Shown: positions 1-8,457 of the stretch, one piece after another | How the letters are laid out: every line of letters starts with the position of its first letter | Position numbering within the stretch: the stretch's first letter is position 1 | Assembly: GCA_905202485.1 (NCBI GenBank) | Contig: CAJKRY010000001.1 | Location: 62,001 to 126,000 of the forward strand | Direction of reading: 5' to 3' | Length of the DNA: 64,000 nucleotides | Source of the DNA: an uncultured Methanomassiliicoccus sp. | GTDB taxonomy: Archaea > Thermoplasmatota > Thermoplasmata > Methanomassiliicoccales > Methanomassiliicoccaceae | Translations under genes and position numbers: made by a program | Notes under the pieces: generated by a model | What the model was told of the DNA's origin: nothing | Database searches by the model: none | What the model saw: the letters and a program-made list of their open reading frames with translations, nothing else

Positions 1-263
1 AAATCTTCATCATCCAGACATTTAAATCTGAGTTTGTCAACACCGCTTCTATGATCAAAATAATCATTTGAGAAATTTACAAGCAGTGCCAGAAAGAAAA
101 CGTCCAGCGGAATGAGCAGCGCCAACAGCCATTCACCGGACATTGTCATGGCAAATGCCACTCCGGCTACTGATGCCATTACAAAAGGCAGAGTGTACGC
201 AATTCTCAGCACCTCTTTAGCCTTCCAGGCAATACTGTGATCACAGCTGTTTACGGTCTCCAT
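1..263 (-). CDS. UbiA-family prenyltransferase, 5' part only
   Basis: The reading frame opens at an ATG at 263 and runs off the left edge, leaving about 87 N-terminal residues. Two hydrophobic segments are followed by the first Asp-rich motif NDYFDHRSGVD, which is the NDxxDxxxD signature that binds prenyl diphosphate through Mg2+ in UbiA-type integral membrane prenyltransferases. The preceding sequence (VNFSNDYFD) resembles MenA/1,4-dihydroxy-2-naphthoate prenyltransferases more than the archaeal lipid enzyme encoded near 53 kb, but the substrate cannot be decided from this fragment. It is transcribed in the same direction as the adjacent rpe gene, 59 nt away. Confidence 0.8.
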   Translation of the reverse strand, partial: METVNSCDHSIAWKAKEVLRIAYTLPFVMASVAGVAFAMTMSGEWLLALLIPLDVFFLALLVNFSNDYFDHRSGVDKLRFKCLDDED

Positions 264-322
264 AACCCACCGTAATTATGGGAGACAATATAACAATAAC
301 GGAAAGATTTGATCGTGAAGTT

Positions 323-976
323 CTACAGTTCATGCCATCTGGATATCTCTGTTCTCATGTCTTTAGCTTTAAATATGGCACTTCCTGCTGCCAAAACTGA
401 AGCTCCTGTTAAAACTGCAGTTTTTCCAGTATCATAATTTATACCACCGTCAACTGAAATTTCGGTATTGTAGCCATTCTCACTGATTGTTCTTCTGGCA
501 TCTGCCACTTTAGGAAGACATTCAGACATGAACGCCTGCCCGCCAAAACCAGGATGAACAGTCATTATGAGCAGCAGGTCGATTTTATCCAAATACGGCT
601 CTACTGCGCTAAAGGGAGTCTCTGGATTCAAGGAAAGCCCGGATTTCTTGCCGAATGAATGAATTTCATCCAAAACAGAATCTATACAATTGCATGCTTC
701 CTGATGGAAGGTTATGTAATCTGCACCAGCATCTGAGAATTCTTTAACATACCTTTCAGGCTTTGTAATCATCAGATGGACATCAAAAGGCAGCGTAGTG
801 AAAGGCCTCAAGCTTTTAACAACACTCTGGCCGATTGTTATATTGGGAACAAAAACACCATCCATCACATCGATATGGATCCAATCCGCGCCTTCTCTTT
901 CTAAACGCTTTATTTCATCCCCCAGTTTGCTGAAGTCTGCTGAGAGTATGGATGGAGCTACTTTTACCATAACCAT
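323..976 (-). CDS. rpe: Ribulose-phosphate 3-epimerase
   Basis: A 217-residue TIM-barrel protein of normal family length. It opens with VAPSILSADFSKLGDEI and carries HIDVMDGVFVPNITIG, HLMITKPERY, MTVHPGFGGQAF and the C-terminal SVDGGI, which hold the metal-binding His/Asp residues and the phosphate-binding loop of Rpe. It interconverts ribulose-5-phosphate and xylulose-5-phosphate in the cytoplasm, supplying pentose phosphates. The stop codon is TAG, which is rare in this window. Suppression would add 23 further sense codons and run into the start of the UbiA-like gene. Confidence 0.95.
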   Translation of the reverse strand: MVMVKVAPSILSADFSKLGDEIKRLEREGADWIHIDVMDGVFVPNITIGQSVVKSLRPFTTLPFDVHLMITKPERYVKEFSDAGADYITFHQEACNCIDSVLDEIHSFGKKSGLSLNPETPFSAVEPYLDKIDLLLIMTVHPGFGGQAFMSECLPKVADARRTISENGYNTEISVDGGINYDTGKTAVLTGASVLAAGSAIFKAKDMRTEISRWHEL

Positions 977-1048
977 GCTTATTCAGTCGTAGGTAATAAT
1001 TCTTAAGGTAGCTAACTGCTGTCAACCCGCATGAAATTCAAAAAAAGG

Positions 1049-1987
1049 TTAACCCCTCTTTGAATTTTTATTAGTCAAGGCAAACTGCTTTGACATCTTC
1101 ACAACTGTCTCGATATTAAAATCAAGGATCAAACGGTACTCACGGACTGCATCGAATCCGCAGTGTTTGCAGGAATCTGTTCCCTCTGCCGGACAGCCGT
1201 GGAATTTTGAACCATTTGGTATAGTGAAAACAGACACAAACTTAGGACATTTTTCAGAGTAATCCTCAATCAAAAGTTCTCTCAATGCATTCTCAGTGTT
1301 CAGTACAGGCAGTCCCTCTTTTTTGAATTTAAGAAGATCTTCAATAATGGCTGCTCTCTCTTCTGGAGACACGGCAATCTCATACGGCGGTGGAGTGAGA
1401 AAATTTACCATCAGTCCGCTGATCTTTGGGTTGTCTTTTACGATCTCCAAAGTTTCTCTGATGTGGTCTTTATTATGCTGCATCACCACCAGATTGGCAA
1501 AGATGTTGGTATGCTCCAGATTAGAGATGTTTTCCATCATTTTATCAAAGACGCCTTCACCCCTGATAGAATCGTGAATTTCCCTGGGGCCGTCCATGCT
1601 TACAGAGATGACATCACAGTCTTCGTATATCCTGCCAGTTCCGTTTGTGGTGTATCCGATTACGTAGTAACCTATTTCCTTTGCCGCTGCGACCAGATCG
1701 GGAAATGTTTTGTTGCCGTCTTTCCAGATTGTTGGTTCACCACCCTCAAAAAATATTATTCTGGCACCGTTCTTAAATTCACCCTTCATCTCTTGAATGG
1801 CTGTGTCGTATGAAAGGGAATGATCCCCTTCAATTTCATCGCTGTGGGCTACAACGGAACAGTGTTTACATCTTAAGTTGCAGTTATATCCAATGATCAT
1901 AGTATTGACAAGCGGTTTTTTCTTTCCAAACTTTGATTTAAAAAACCAGCCGGCATAGTAGCAATACTGGTGGAAGGATGACACCAT
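1049..1987 (-). CDS. Radical SAM protein with C-terminal Cys cluster
   Basis: A 312-residue protein with the radical SAM motif CNLRCKHC (Cys36, Cys40, Cys43), which binds the [4Fe-4S] cluster that cleaves S-adenosylmethionine. The FFEGGEPT and SVSMDGPREIHDSIRG segments fit the usual core barrel. The C-terminal third has more cysteines (CPKF, then HGCPAEGTDSCKHCGF), suggesting a SPASM-like auxiliary cluster. The substrate is unknown. The start ATG follows an AGGGGG stretch. The gene lies 36 nt downstream of the GNAT gene in the same reading frame, separated from it only by two TAG codons, so the two may be a functional pair. Confidence 0.8.
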   Translation of the reverse strand: MVSSFHQYCYYAGWFFKSKFGKKKPLVNTMIIGYNCNLRCKHCSVVAHSDEIEGDHSLSYDTAIQEMKGEFKNGARIIFFEGGEPTIWKDGNKTFPDLVAAAKEIGYYVIGYTTNGTGRIYEDCDVISVSMDGPREIHDSIRGEGVFDKMMENISNLEHTNIFANLVVMQHNKDHIRETLEIVKDNPKISGLMVNFLTPPPYEIAVSPEERAAIIEDLLKFKKEGLPVLNTENALRELLIEDYSEKCPKFVSVFTIPNGSKFHGCPAEGTDSCKHCGFDAVREYRLILDFNIETVVKMSKQFALTNKNSKRG

Positions 1988-2023
1988 GGCCCCCTTAACT
2001 GCAGAAGACTATAAGTGATTTCT

Positions 2024-3091
2024 CTATACCCAATCAGAATCACCCAGCATCAGATGGCATATCGGATCGCTGGGAATTTTTCCGCCGTCAAATCTCCTCA
2101 GAAGGAATTTCATTACTCTTTCACCAGCGATAGGTTTCAGTGCCTTAAAACCAAAACGCATAACATCATAGGAAATCCAGTCCCTGCTAGAAAGCCAGGT
2201 CTGAATAGTTCTAGAGCCGTATTCTCTGCACAGCTCTGTAGACCGGTTTAGCAGCATCCTTACGACAGAATGCGAACCTGCACAGAGATCTACAATATCC
2301 ATGTATTTTACACCGTCTGCCAAGTAGAATCTAGAAACCATATATCCGCAGGTCTTGCTGTTGCATTTTGCCACAGAAACTGTAAACGAACCGCCGTGAG
2401 GATGCAGATATCTATGAGTCAAATATTCCCGGCTGTGCCTGAGAGAAAGATCATAGTCCATTTCAAAATCACGTGTAAACTCGTCAATGTCCTGTGGGAA
2501 CTCACTTACCTCTTCAACTCTGATTCCTTTGATATGTGCCGTTTCACTGGATTTCAGATACATGACTGTTGCATAGGCAAGTTTCTTCACTCTGCCGGAT
2601 TTGCTGCTTCCAAAAAATCTGTCTGGATCAATTATGAGCTCATACTGCCTGAATCTGCAGGGAACTTCCTCCATGCCTGAATTGATGCCGATTACGTATC
2701 CAGCCGGAGAAGGAAAAGAAAAATCAGCTTCAATCCCTGCTGCAACTTCAAAGTCTTCCAGACTCTTTAAAGCCTTTTCAATCAGACCCTGTTTTCTGAA
2801 TTCAGGATCAGTGAAAAAATCAGACCATTGTGCTCCATCCAGAACTTTCCCGTTTACCATTATTGCAGTCGGCAGAGATGCAGCGTGTGATACTGCTTTG
2901 TTTCCGCAACAGACTGAACTTATGAGATTGCGCTCTCTGCTTGTATCATATCTCCAGTGCCAAAAGTCCTCCTTGGAACCACCGTGATTAAAACCAGGCC
3001 ACTCTGGAATGGCTTTTAAAAGCTGCACAACTGCAGTTGGGTCTGCCTTGCATATATGAGGCGTCAGAGAATTTGTCGACTCTGTCTGCAC
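2024..3091 (-). CDS. GNAT-like acetyltransferase
   Basis: A 355-residue soluble protein with a GTG start. The region around residues 30-130 (WHWRYDTS, DGAQWSDFFTDPEFRKQGL, then a helix) resembles the acetyl-CoA-binding half of GNAT proteins, including the conserved position after the R/Q-x-x-G/A turn. The end of the protein (VMKFLLRRF followed by LMLGDSDWV) resembles the C-terminus of archaeal two-lobed GNAT proteins, where a second GNAT-like lobe is common. The acceptor is unknown. The stop is TAG and the next in-frame stop is also TAG, before the radical SAM gene. Family assignment is moderate and function is not known. Confidence 0.6.
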   Translation of the reverse strand: MQTESTNSLTPHICKADPTAVVQLLKAIPEWPGFNHGGSKEDFWHWRYDTSRERNLISSVCCGNKAVSHAASLPTAIMVNGKVLDGAQWSDFFTDPEFRKQGLIEKALKSLEDFEVAAGIEADFSFPSPAGYVIGINSGMEEVPCRFRQYELIIDPDRFFGSSKSGRVKKLAYATVMYLKSSETAHIKGIRVEEVSEFPQDIDEFTRDFEMDYDLSLRHSREYLTHRYLHPHGGSFTVSVAKCNSKTCGYMVSRFYLADGVKYMDIVDLCAGSHSVVRMLLNRSTELCREYGSRTIQTWLSSRDWISYDVMRFGFKALKPIAGERVMKFLLRRFDGGKIPSDPICHLMLGDSDWV

Positions 3092-3447
3092 CTGGTTTTC
3101 TATGTTATGTTATTCTATTTGAAGCGTCCGATAACACTGATGTACACCATATAATATCAAAATAGATGCTACATCTTCATTCATCTGCAGCATATTCAAT
3201 GAGAAGCTTTTCAGCCGGATTGGTAATTTAAATATATTTGCTATTGGCTGGATGACATTTGTTTTATCATCATGAGAACAGGATTACTGCTCAAAACAGT
3301 AGAATCTAAGTGGTTATACTCGAAAAAATAAGATAACAAACCGATAACGGCATTATTTCATAAGATTAATACGAATATCGATAAAATACAACTGATATCA
3401 TAATGTTGATAGCACACTTTATAATTATAGAACGCGATAACCTGCTT
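3092..3447. other. Intergenic region with nfeD promoter
   Basis: About 350 AT-rich bases between the divergent GNAT and nfeD genes. I see no convincing gene. A TATA-like element (TTTATAATTATAG, near 3418-3430) lies about 26 nt before the ATG at 3448, consistent with a leaderless nfeD transcript. Confidence 0.4.
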
Positions 3448-4149
3448 ATGATAGACGAGATGATGATTGCAATCATAATGCTTATCATCGGTATAATTCT
3501 GCTTTTAGCTGAAGCAGCTGCACCAGGTAACTTCATAATTGTTCCTGCTACAATGCTTACCATTCTAGGAATTGTGTTTATTTTCATTCCTGATCAGCTT
3601 CTTACAATTTACACACCGATTCTCGCAGTAATAATTCTGATAATAGCAGCAGTTCTGGCTATACAACTGTACAAGAGGATGTCTCCTGTGGCGCCTCCAG
3701 AAACGTTAGTCGGAACGTCGCTGGTAGGACGCGTAGGGGTTGTTACCACAATGATTACACCAAGCACTATGCTGGGAAAAGTCAGAGTAAATGGCGAAAT
3801 TTGGAGTGCTGAAGCTAGCTGCAATATTCCAGCAGGCACACCTGTTAAGATCGTATCCTCTGAGGGAGTTCATGTGACTGTAGAAGAAATCTCCCAAGAA
3901 GAGTATGACAAGTGCTCTGCTCAAGAAGCAAAGGCACCTGCTCCAAAAATTGAAGAGGCAAAACCTGCAAAATCCAAAGGCGGAGAAACTGCAATAGTTG
4001 TAACATTAATTTCTCCTGGACTCGGAACAGGAAAAGTCAAAATCGGTGATGAGGTCTTTAACGCCACATCTGACTGCAATATTTATGCAGGCACAGAAGT
4101 AAGAGTAATCTCCAAAGATGCGAATGGCGTCCGCGTTGAAGAAATCTAA
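3448..4149 (+). CDS. NfeD-family membrane protein with duplicated OB domain
   Basis: N-terminal hydrophobic helices (roughly residues 5-70) precede two soluble beta-barrel (NfeD C-terminal, OB-fold) units: one around VGRVGVVTTMITPSTMLGKVRV and NGEIWSAEA, and a second near the C-terminus around GETAIVVTLISPGLGTGKV and IGDEVFNA. The linker is Ala/Pro/Lys rich. NfeD proteins partner with stomatin/SPFH proteins in membrane quality control or microdomains, and the next gene is a stomatin. ATG 3448 was chosen because a TATA element sits about 26 nt upstream; an ATG at 3403 is possible. The repeat of the OB unit is less usual, since one copy is typical. Confidence 0.85.
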   Translation: MIDEMMIAIIMLIIGIILLLAEAAAPGNFIIVPATMLTILGIVFIFIPDQLLTIYTPILAVIILIIAAVLAIQLYKRMSPVAPPETLVGTSLVGRVGVVTTMITPSTMLGKVRVNGEIWSAEASCNIPAGTPVKIVSSEGVHVTVEEISQEEYDKCSAQEAKAPAPKIEEAKPAKSKGGETAIVVTLISPGLGTGKVKIGDEVFNATSDCNIYAGTEVRVISKDANGVRVEEI

Positions 4150-4170
4150 ATTGAAGGTCCGCCTTCAATT
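4149..4170 (+). terminator. Hairpin terminator after nfeD
   Basis: AATTGAAGG and CCTTCAATT form a perfect 9-bp stem with a TCCG loop, followed by TTTTTCTTAATTTTT. It sits directly at the nfeD stop codon, before the stomatin gene. Confidence 0.75.
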
Positions 4171-4234
4171 TTTTCTTAATTTTTACCCAATCTTTTTAGT
4201 ACATATACATTGGTATGTAATCGAGGTAACTCAA

Positions 4235-5314
4235 ATGGATCAAAGCCTAGTGTTAGGTCTTACTATTTTTGCTATCATTGTAGTGCTAGCAATTGTCTAT
4301 GGGAGCGTAAAAATCGTCAGCCCATATGAGCAAGGAATTTACATTAGACTGGGTACATTTATGAGGGTTCTGAATCCAGGTATCAACGTAGTGACTCCGA
4401 TTGTGAGTCAAGTAATCAAGATGGATCTCCGTACCCAAGTTTTAGATGTTCCAAGTCAAGAGGTTATCACAAAAGATAATTCACCAACGAATGTTGATGC
4501 AATAATTTATATCAAAGTCATTGACCCCGCTAAAGCGTATTTCCAGGTCACAAACTATCGTTCTGCAACTGTGTATCTTGCACAGACAACACTTCGTTCA
4601 GTAATTGGTGACATGGAACTTGATGAGATCCTTTCCAGCAGGGAAAAAATCAACTTACGCCTGAGAGATATTCTTGATGAATCTACAGACAAATGGGGTG
4701 TAAAGGTTGACGCTGTTGAAATCAGGGAAGTAGATCCTGCTCCAAAAGTCAAACAGGCAATGGAAGAGCAGACTTCCGCAGAGAGAATGAGGCGTGCAAC
4801 AATTCTCCGTGCAGACGGAGAAAAAACAGGTGCCATCCTGCAGGCTGAGGGTGAGAAGAAATCCCGTATTCTTCAGGCAGAAGGTCTGAGGCAGTCTAAA
4901 GTTCTGGAAGCCGAAGGCGAGAGGCTAGCAATTATCCTTCAGAGCCAAGGAGAAGCCCAGAAGCTTCGTATAATGTCAGTAGGTGCCAGCACACTTGATT
5001 CAAAAGCTCTGACGGTTCTGTCTTTAGAGACCATGCAGTCACTCGGACAGGGGCAGTCTACCAAATGGATCATACCATTTGAAATTACAAGCATTATGGA
5101 AGGGATTTCAGACTATCTGGGAAGCGGAAAGAAAGCCCCGGCAAGAGAAATTTCCGACGTAGAGAGCATTGAAAAGGCTGTGGGAAAACCAGACGACATC
5201 CTTGGTCCCATACCATCTATTGAAGAGCTCCGTATAGACCTTAAAAATCTAGAGGCTTCAATTGAGCAGGAAAAGAACAAGGCTGAAGCTGTAGCTAAAA
5301 CAAGAACTGAATAA
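4235..5314 (+). CDS. SPFH/stomatin-like (band 7) membrane protein
   Basis: A 359-residue protein. One N-terminal transmembrane helix is followed by the SPFH domain (VSPYEQGIYIRLG, VITKDNSPTNVDAIIYIKV, AQTTLRSVIGDMELDEILSS) and a long alanine/glutamate-rich coiled coil with repeated ILQAEGE units (about residues 190-250). This is the prokaryotic stomatin arrangement: a membrane-anchored oligomer that works with NfeD and membrane proteases. ATG 4235 is chosen because a GAGGTAA ribosome site precedes it and the upstream in-frame residues do not look like this family. It follows nfeD, although a strong terminator lies between them. Confidence 0.9.
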   Translation: MDQSLVLGLTIFAIIVVLAIVYGSVKIVSPYEQGIYIRLGTFMRVLNPGINVVTPIVSQVIKMDLRTQVLDVPSQEVITKDNSPTNVDAIIYIKVIDPAKAYFQVTNYRSATVYLAQTTLRSVIGDMELDEILSSREKINLRLRDILDESTDKWGVKVDAVEIREVDPAPKVKQAMEEQTSAERMRRATILRADGEKTGAILQAEGEKKSRILQAEGLRQSKVLEAEGERLAIILQSQGEAQKLRIMSVGASTLDSKALTVLSLETMQSLGQGQSTKWIIPFEITSIMEGISDYLGSGKKAPAREISDVESIEKAVGKPDDILGPIPSIEELRIDLKNLEASIEQEKNKAEAVAKTRTE

Positions 5315-5324
5315 GCTAACCAAA

Positions 5325-5366
5325 GCAGAACTGTCTGATGACAGTTTCTGCATCATATTTTTTTAC
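5325..5366 (+). terminator. Hairpin terminator after stomatin gene
   Basis: GCAGAACTGTC pairs with GACAGTTTCTGC around a TGAT loop and is followed by a run of seven T's. Confidence 0.7.
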
Positions 5367-5449
5367 AGATTTTGGAAAGTTTTGACATGGTTGAATCAGT
5401 TATTCAAAAACGTTGAAATATCTCATTTCATTAATAGTCCTGAGCGACT

Positions 5450-8068
5450 ATGAGTTCTAAGTTTACTGACACCATCAAAACAAAAGATGGAGACATCACA
5501 ATTTACAGTTTGAAAAAACTTGAAGAAATGGGATATCTCAACTTAAAAGAAGTTCCATATTCCATCAAAGTTCTGATAGAATCAGTTCTCAGGCAGAAAG
5601 ATGGATTTCTGATTACTGAAGAAGATGTTAAGAATGTGGCATCATGGAACCCTGACAGCAATGCAGATATGGATATACCATTCATTCCAGCAAGAGTAAT
5701 TTTACAAGATTTTACAGGCGTTCCCGCGGTCGTAGATCTGGCTGCAATGAGAAGTGCTGTAGCCGCTTTAGGAAAAGATCCAGCTAAGATAAATCCGCTG
5801 ATTCCGGTAGATCTTGTCATTGACCACTCAATACAGGTAGACTATGCAGGCACTCCTGACTCCCAAGAACTTAATGAAAAAGTCGAATTTGAACGCAATG
5901 CTGAGAGATATGCTCTTTTAAAATGGGCTCAGACTGCTTTTAACAACTTCAGGGTCGTTCCTCCAGGAAATGGAATTATCCATCAGATCAATTTAGAATA
6001 TCTCTCACCACTCATTCATATAAAAGAAGTAAACGGTAGCAAAGTCGCATATCCTGATTCATGCTTTGGAACAGACTCGCATACAACACAGATTAACGGT
6101 CTAGGTGTTGTCGGATGGGGGGTAGGCGGAATTGAAGCTGAAGCGGTTATGCTGGGTCAGCCGTGCTACATGAAACTTCCCGACGTCATAGGATTCAAAC
6201 TTACAGGTTCACTGAAAGCCGGCGTTACGGCTACAGATCTGGTTCTTACAGCAGTAGAGATGCTGAGAAAGAAAGGTGTAGTGGGTAAGTTTGTAGAATT
6301 TTACGGACCGGGATACAAAAATCTAGAAGTTGCTGACAGAGCAACTATCGCCAATATGGGACCTGAATATGGTGCTACATTGGGATATTTTCCGATTGAT
6401 GAAAAAACCATGGAATACCTGAAGCTTTCAGGCAGAGATCCTGAACATATTGAAATTATTGAGAAATATGTAAAAACACAGGGTCTGTGGTACACTGATG
6501 AACCAAAGTATACAGACACTCTTGAACTTGATCTGAACACAGTTGTTCCCTCATTGGCAGGGCATAAAAGGCCACAGGACAGAATTCCTCTGGATAAGAT
6601 GAAGAAAAGCTTTGAAGAACTCCTTAAAAACACAGGAATTCAGAAGAGAACGGTCAACAGTTTATCGGACGGGTCTGTAGCTATTGCTTCGATCACTTCC
6701 TGTACAAACACCGCCAACCCGTCTGTAATGATTGCCGCGGGACTGCTGGCAAAGAATGCTGTTAAAGCTGGCTTAGACGTTAAAGATTATGTTAAAACAT
6801 CATTGTCACCAGGATCTAAAGTTGTCACAGATTATCTGAAAAATTCCGGTCTTCTGCAGTATCTAGAAAAACTTAGATTCCATGTTACTGGATACGGCTG
6901 CATGACCTGTATCGGCAACAGCGGACCCTTGAGAGAGGATATAAAGTCAACAATACAAGATAATGATTTAATTGCTGCAGCAGTCGTTTCAGCAAACCGT
7001 AACTTCGAAGGCCGCGTATCTCCATATGTAAAAGCCAATTATCTGGCATCTCCCCCCTTAGTTATTGCATTTGCAATAGCTGGACGCGTGGACATAGATC
7101 TAGATAAAGAACCGCTGGGAGTTGTAAATGGCAAAGAGATATTCCTTAAGGATATCTGGCCCGATGATGCAGAGATAAATACGCTTATGGAAAAATATGT
7201 CACATCTGAAACATTTAAATTACAATATAATAATATATTCAAAGGATCTTTCAGGTGGGAGAGTATAGATGTACCGGAAGGAGCATTGTACAACTGGGAT
7301 AAAAAATCAACATATATTCAGAATCCTCCGTTCTTCAACAATCTTACTTCCAAGGCCACAGTAAACAGCATTAAAAATGCAAGGGCTCTGGCAAGTTTAG
7401 GGGATTCAATAACCACAGACCACATCTCACCTGCCGGAGAATTCTCAGATAAATCAGATGCCGGTAAATACCTGATTTCTTTAGGAATAAAACCTGCTGA
7501 TTTTAACTCATACGGTTCCAGAAGAGGCAACCATGAAGTAATGATGAGAGGAACTTTCGCTAACATCCGTCTGAGAAACAAGCTAGCCCCCGGCACAGAA
7601 GGAGGTTATTCCAGATATATGCCTGACGGAGAAAACGGTACAATGTTTGAGGTGTCTCAAAAGTACATTTCAGAAAGTACTCCTCTGATTGTAATTGCAG
7701 GTAAAGAATACGGCACTGGAAGTTCAAGAGACTGGGCTGCAAAAGGCCCGTTCATGCTGGGAATAAAAGCTGTAATTGCAGAGTCTTTTGAAAGAATTCA
7801 CCGCTCAAACCTAATCGGCATGGGAATAATCCCTCTGCAGTTTATGAACGGCGAGAATGCTGAAACTCTTGGTCTTGACGGATCTGAAACTTTTGATATA
7901 GATTTGGAAAAAATGGAACCAAAGTCTGCTGTCAAAGTAACAGCAATAAAAGACGGCAAGAAGAAAGAATTTGAAGTTCTTTCTAGAGTAGATGTTCCCG
8001 CAGAGCTGGAATATATCAAAAACGGCGGCATTCTGCAGACAGTATTAAGAAAAATGATTGCCGAATAA
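5450..8068 (+). CDS. acnA: Aconitate hydratase, AcnA type
   Basis: An 872-residue protein covering the complete AcnA/IRP1-type aconitase. Cluster ligands appear in ITSCTNTANPS and GYGCMTCIGNSGPL; substrate-binding segments include DSHTTQINGLGVVGWGVGG, SLGDSITTDHISPAG, YGSRRGNHEVMMRGTF and KEYGTGSSRDWAAKGP. It isomerises citrate and isocitrate through cis-aconitate with a [4Fe-4S] cluster, feeding 2-oxoglutarate synthesis. The monomeric four-domain form is common in bacteria and differs from the two-subunit LeuCD-like homoaconitases of many methanogens, so lateral acquisition is plausible but untested. It stands alone, with terminators on both sides. Confidence 0.95.
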   Translation: MSSKFTDTIKTKDGDITIYSLKKLEEMGYLNLKEVPYSIKVLIESVLRQKDGFLITEEDVKNVASWNPDSNADMDIPFIPARVILQDFTGVPAVVDLAAMRSAVAALGKDPAKINPLIPVDLVIDHSIQVDYAGTPDSQELNEKVEFERNAERYALLKWAQTAFNNFRVVPPGNGIIHQINLEYLSPLIHIKEVNGSKVAYPDSCFGTDSHTTQINGLGVVGWGVGGIEAEAVMLGQPCYMKLPDVIGFKLTGSLKAGVTATDLVLTAVEMLRKKGVVGKFVEFYGPGYKNLEVADRATIANMGPEYGATLGYFPIDEKTMEYLKLSGRDPEHIEIIEKYVKTQGLWYTDEPKYTDTLELDLNTVVPSLAGHKRPQDRIPLDKMKKSFEELLKNTGIQKRTVNSLSDGSVAIASITSCTNTANPSVMIAAGLLAKNAVKAGLDVKDYVKTSLSPGSKVVTDYLKNSGLLQYLEKLRFHVTGYGCMTCIGNSGPLREDIKSTIQDNDLIAAAVVSANRNFEGRVSPYVKANYLASPPLVIAFAIAGRVDIDLDKEPLGVVNGKEIFLKDIWPDDAEINTLMEKYVTSETFKLQYNNIFKGSFRWESIDVPEGALYNWDKKSTYIQNPPFFNNLTSKATVNSIKNARALASLGDSITTDHISPAGEFSDKSDAGKYLISLGIKPADFNSYGSRRGNHEVMMRGTFANIRLRNKLAPGTEGGYSRYMPDGENGTMFEVSQKYISESTPLIVIAGKEYGTGSSRDWAAKGPFMLGIKAVIAESFERIHRSNLIGMGIIPLQFMNGENAETLGLDGSETFDIDLEKMEPKSAVKVTAIKDGKKKEFEVLSRVDVPAELEYIKNGGILQTVLRKMIAE

Positions 8069-8445
8069 GCATACCATACATGGTTGATGAAAGCTCATTA
8101 ACCATGTATTTTTCAACCATATTTTTTTATTGGATTCAAATAAATATACTTTACAAAAAATTATCATTGCAGACTACATATCAGGTTAATGGCCTCCATT
8201 GACACTCAATAAATCCATATGAAAATAATTCACACATATGTCAATCTGATCCTGAGTGATATAAGCAACTTTGCAAATTATTGGTTGGTGAGTTTGAAGC
8301 GGTTTAACAAATGATTGGAGCATCATAATTCTTAACAAAAAAAATGCAGTAAATGTCCATGCTGGTAGATATTTAAAGGAGCTTGCTTATTATAAAGCAT
8401 AGACATTAAAAACAGATAATAAAATAAAAATAAAAGATCGGAGGC
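8069..8445. other. Intergenic region
   Basis: About 375 AT-rich bases between the convergent aconitase and MFS genes. Beyond the two terminators at its ends I see no gene or repeat. Confidence 0.4.
8076..8121 (+). terminator. Hairpin terminator after acnA
   Basis: ATACATGGTT and AACCATGTAT form a perfect 10-bp outer stem that continues inward (ATGA/TCAT with one mismatch), followed by two T-rich tracts. Confidence 0.75.
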
Positions 8446-8457
8446 TCAGATTGAGCC
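8443..8457 (-). terminator. Hairpin terminator of the efflux MFS gene
   Basis: On the minus strand GGCTCA-ATC-TGAGCC overlaps the stop codon and leads into a T-rich tract (CTTTTATTTTTATTTTATT). Confidence 0.65.

Noticed and set aside
4118..4234. N-terminal extension of the stomatin protein from an ATG inside nfeD
   Set aside because: It spans the nfeD terminator, and the ATG at 4235 has a good ribosome site and family-like N-terminus.
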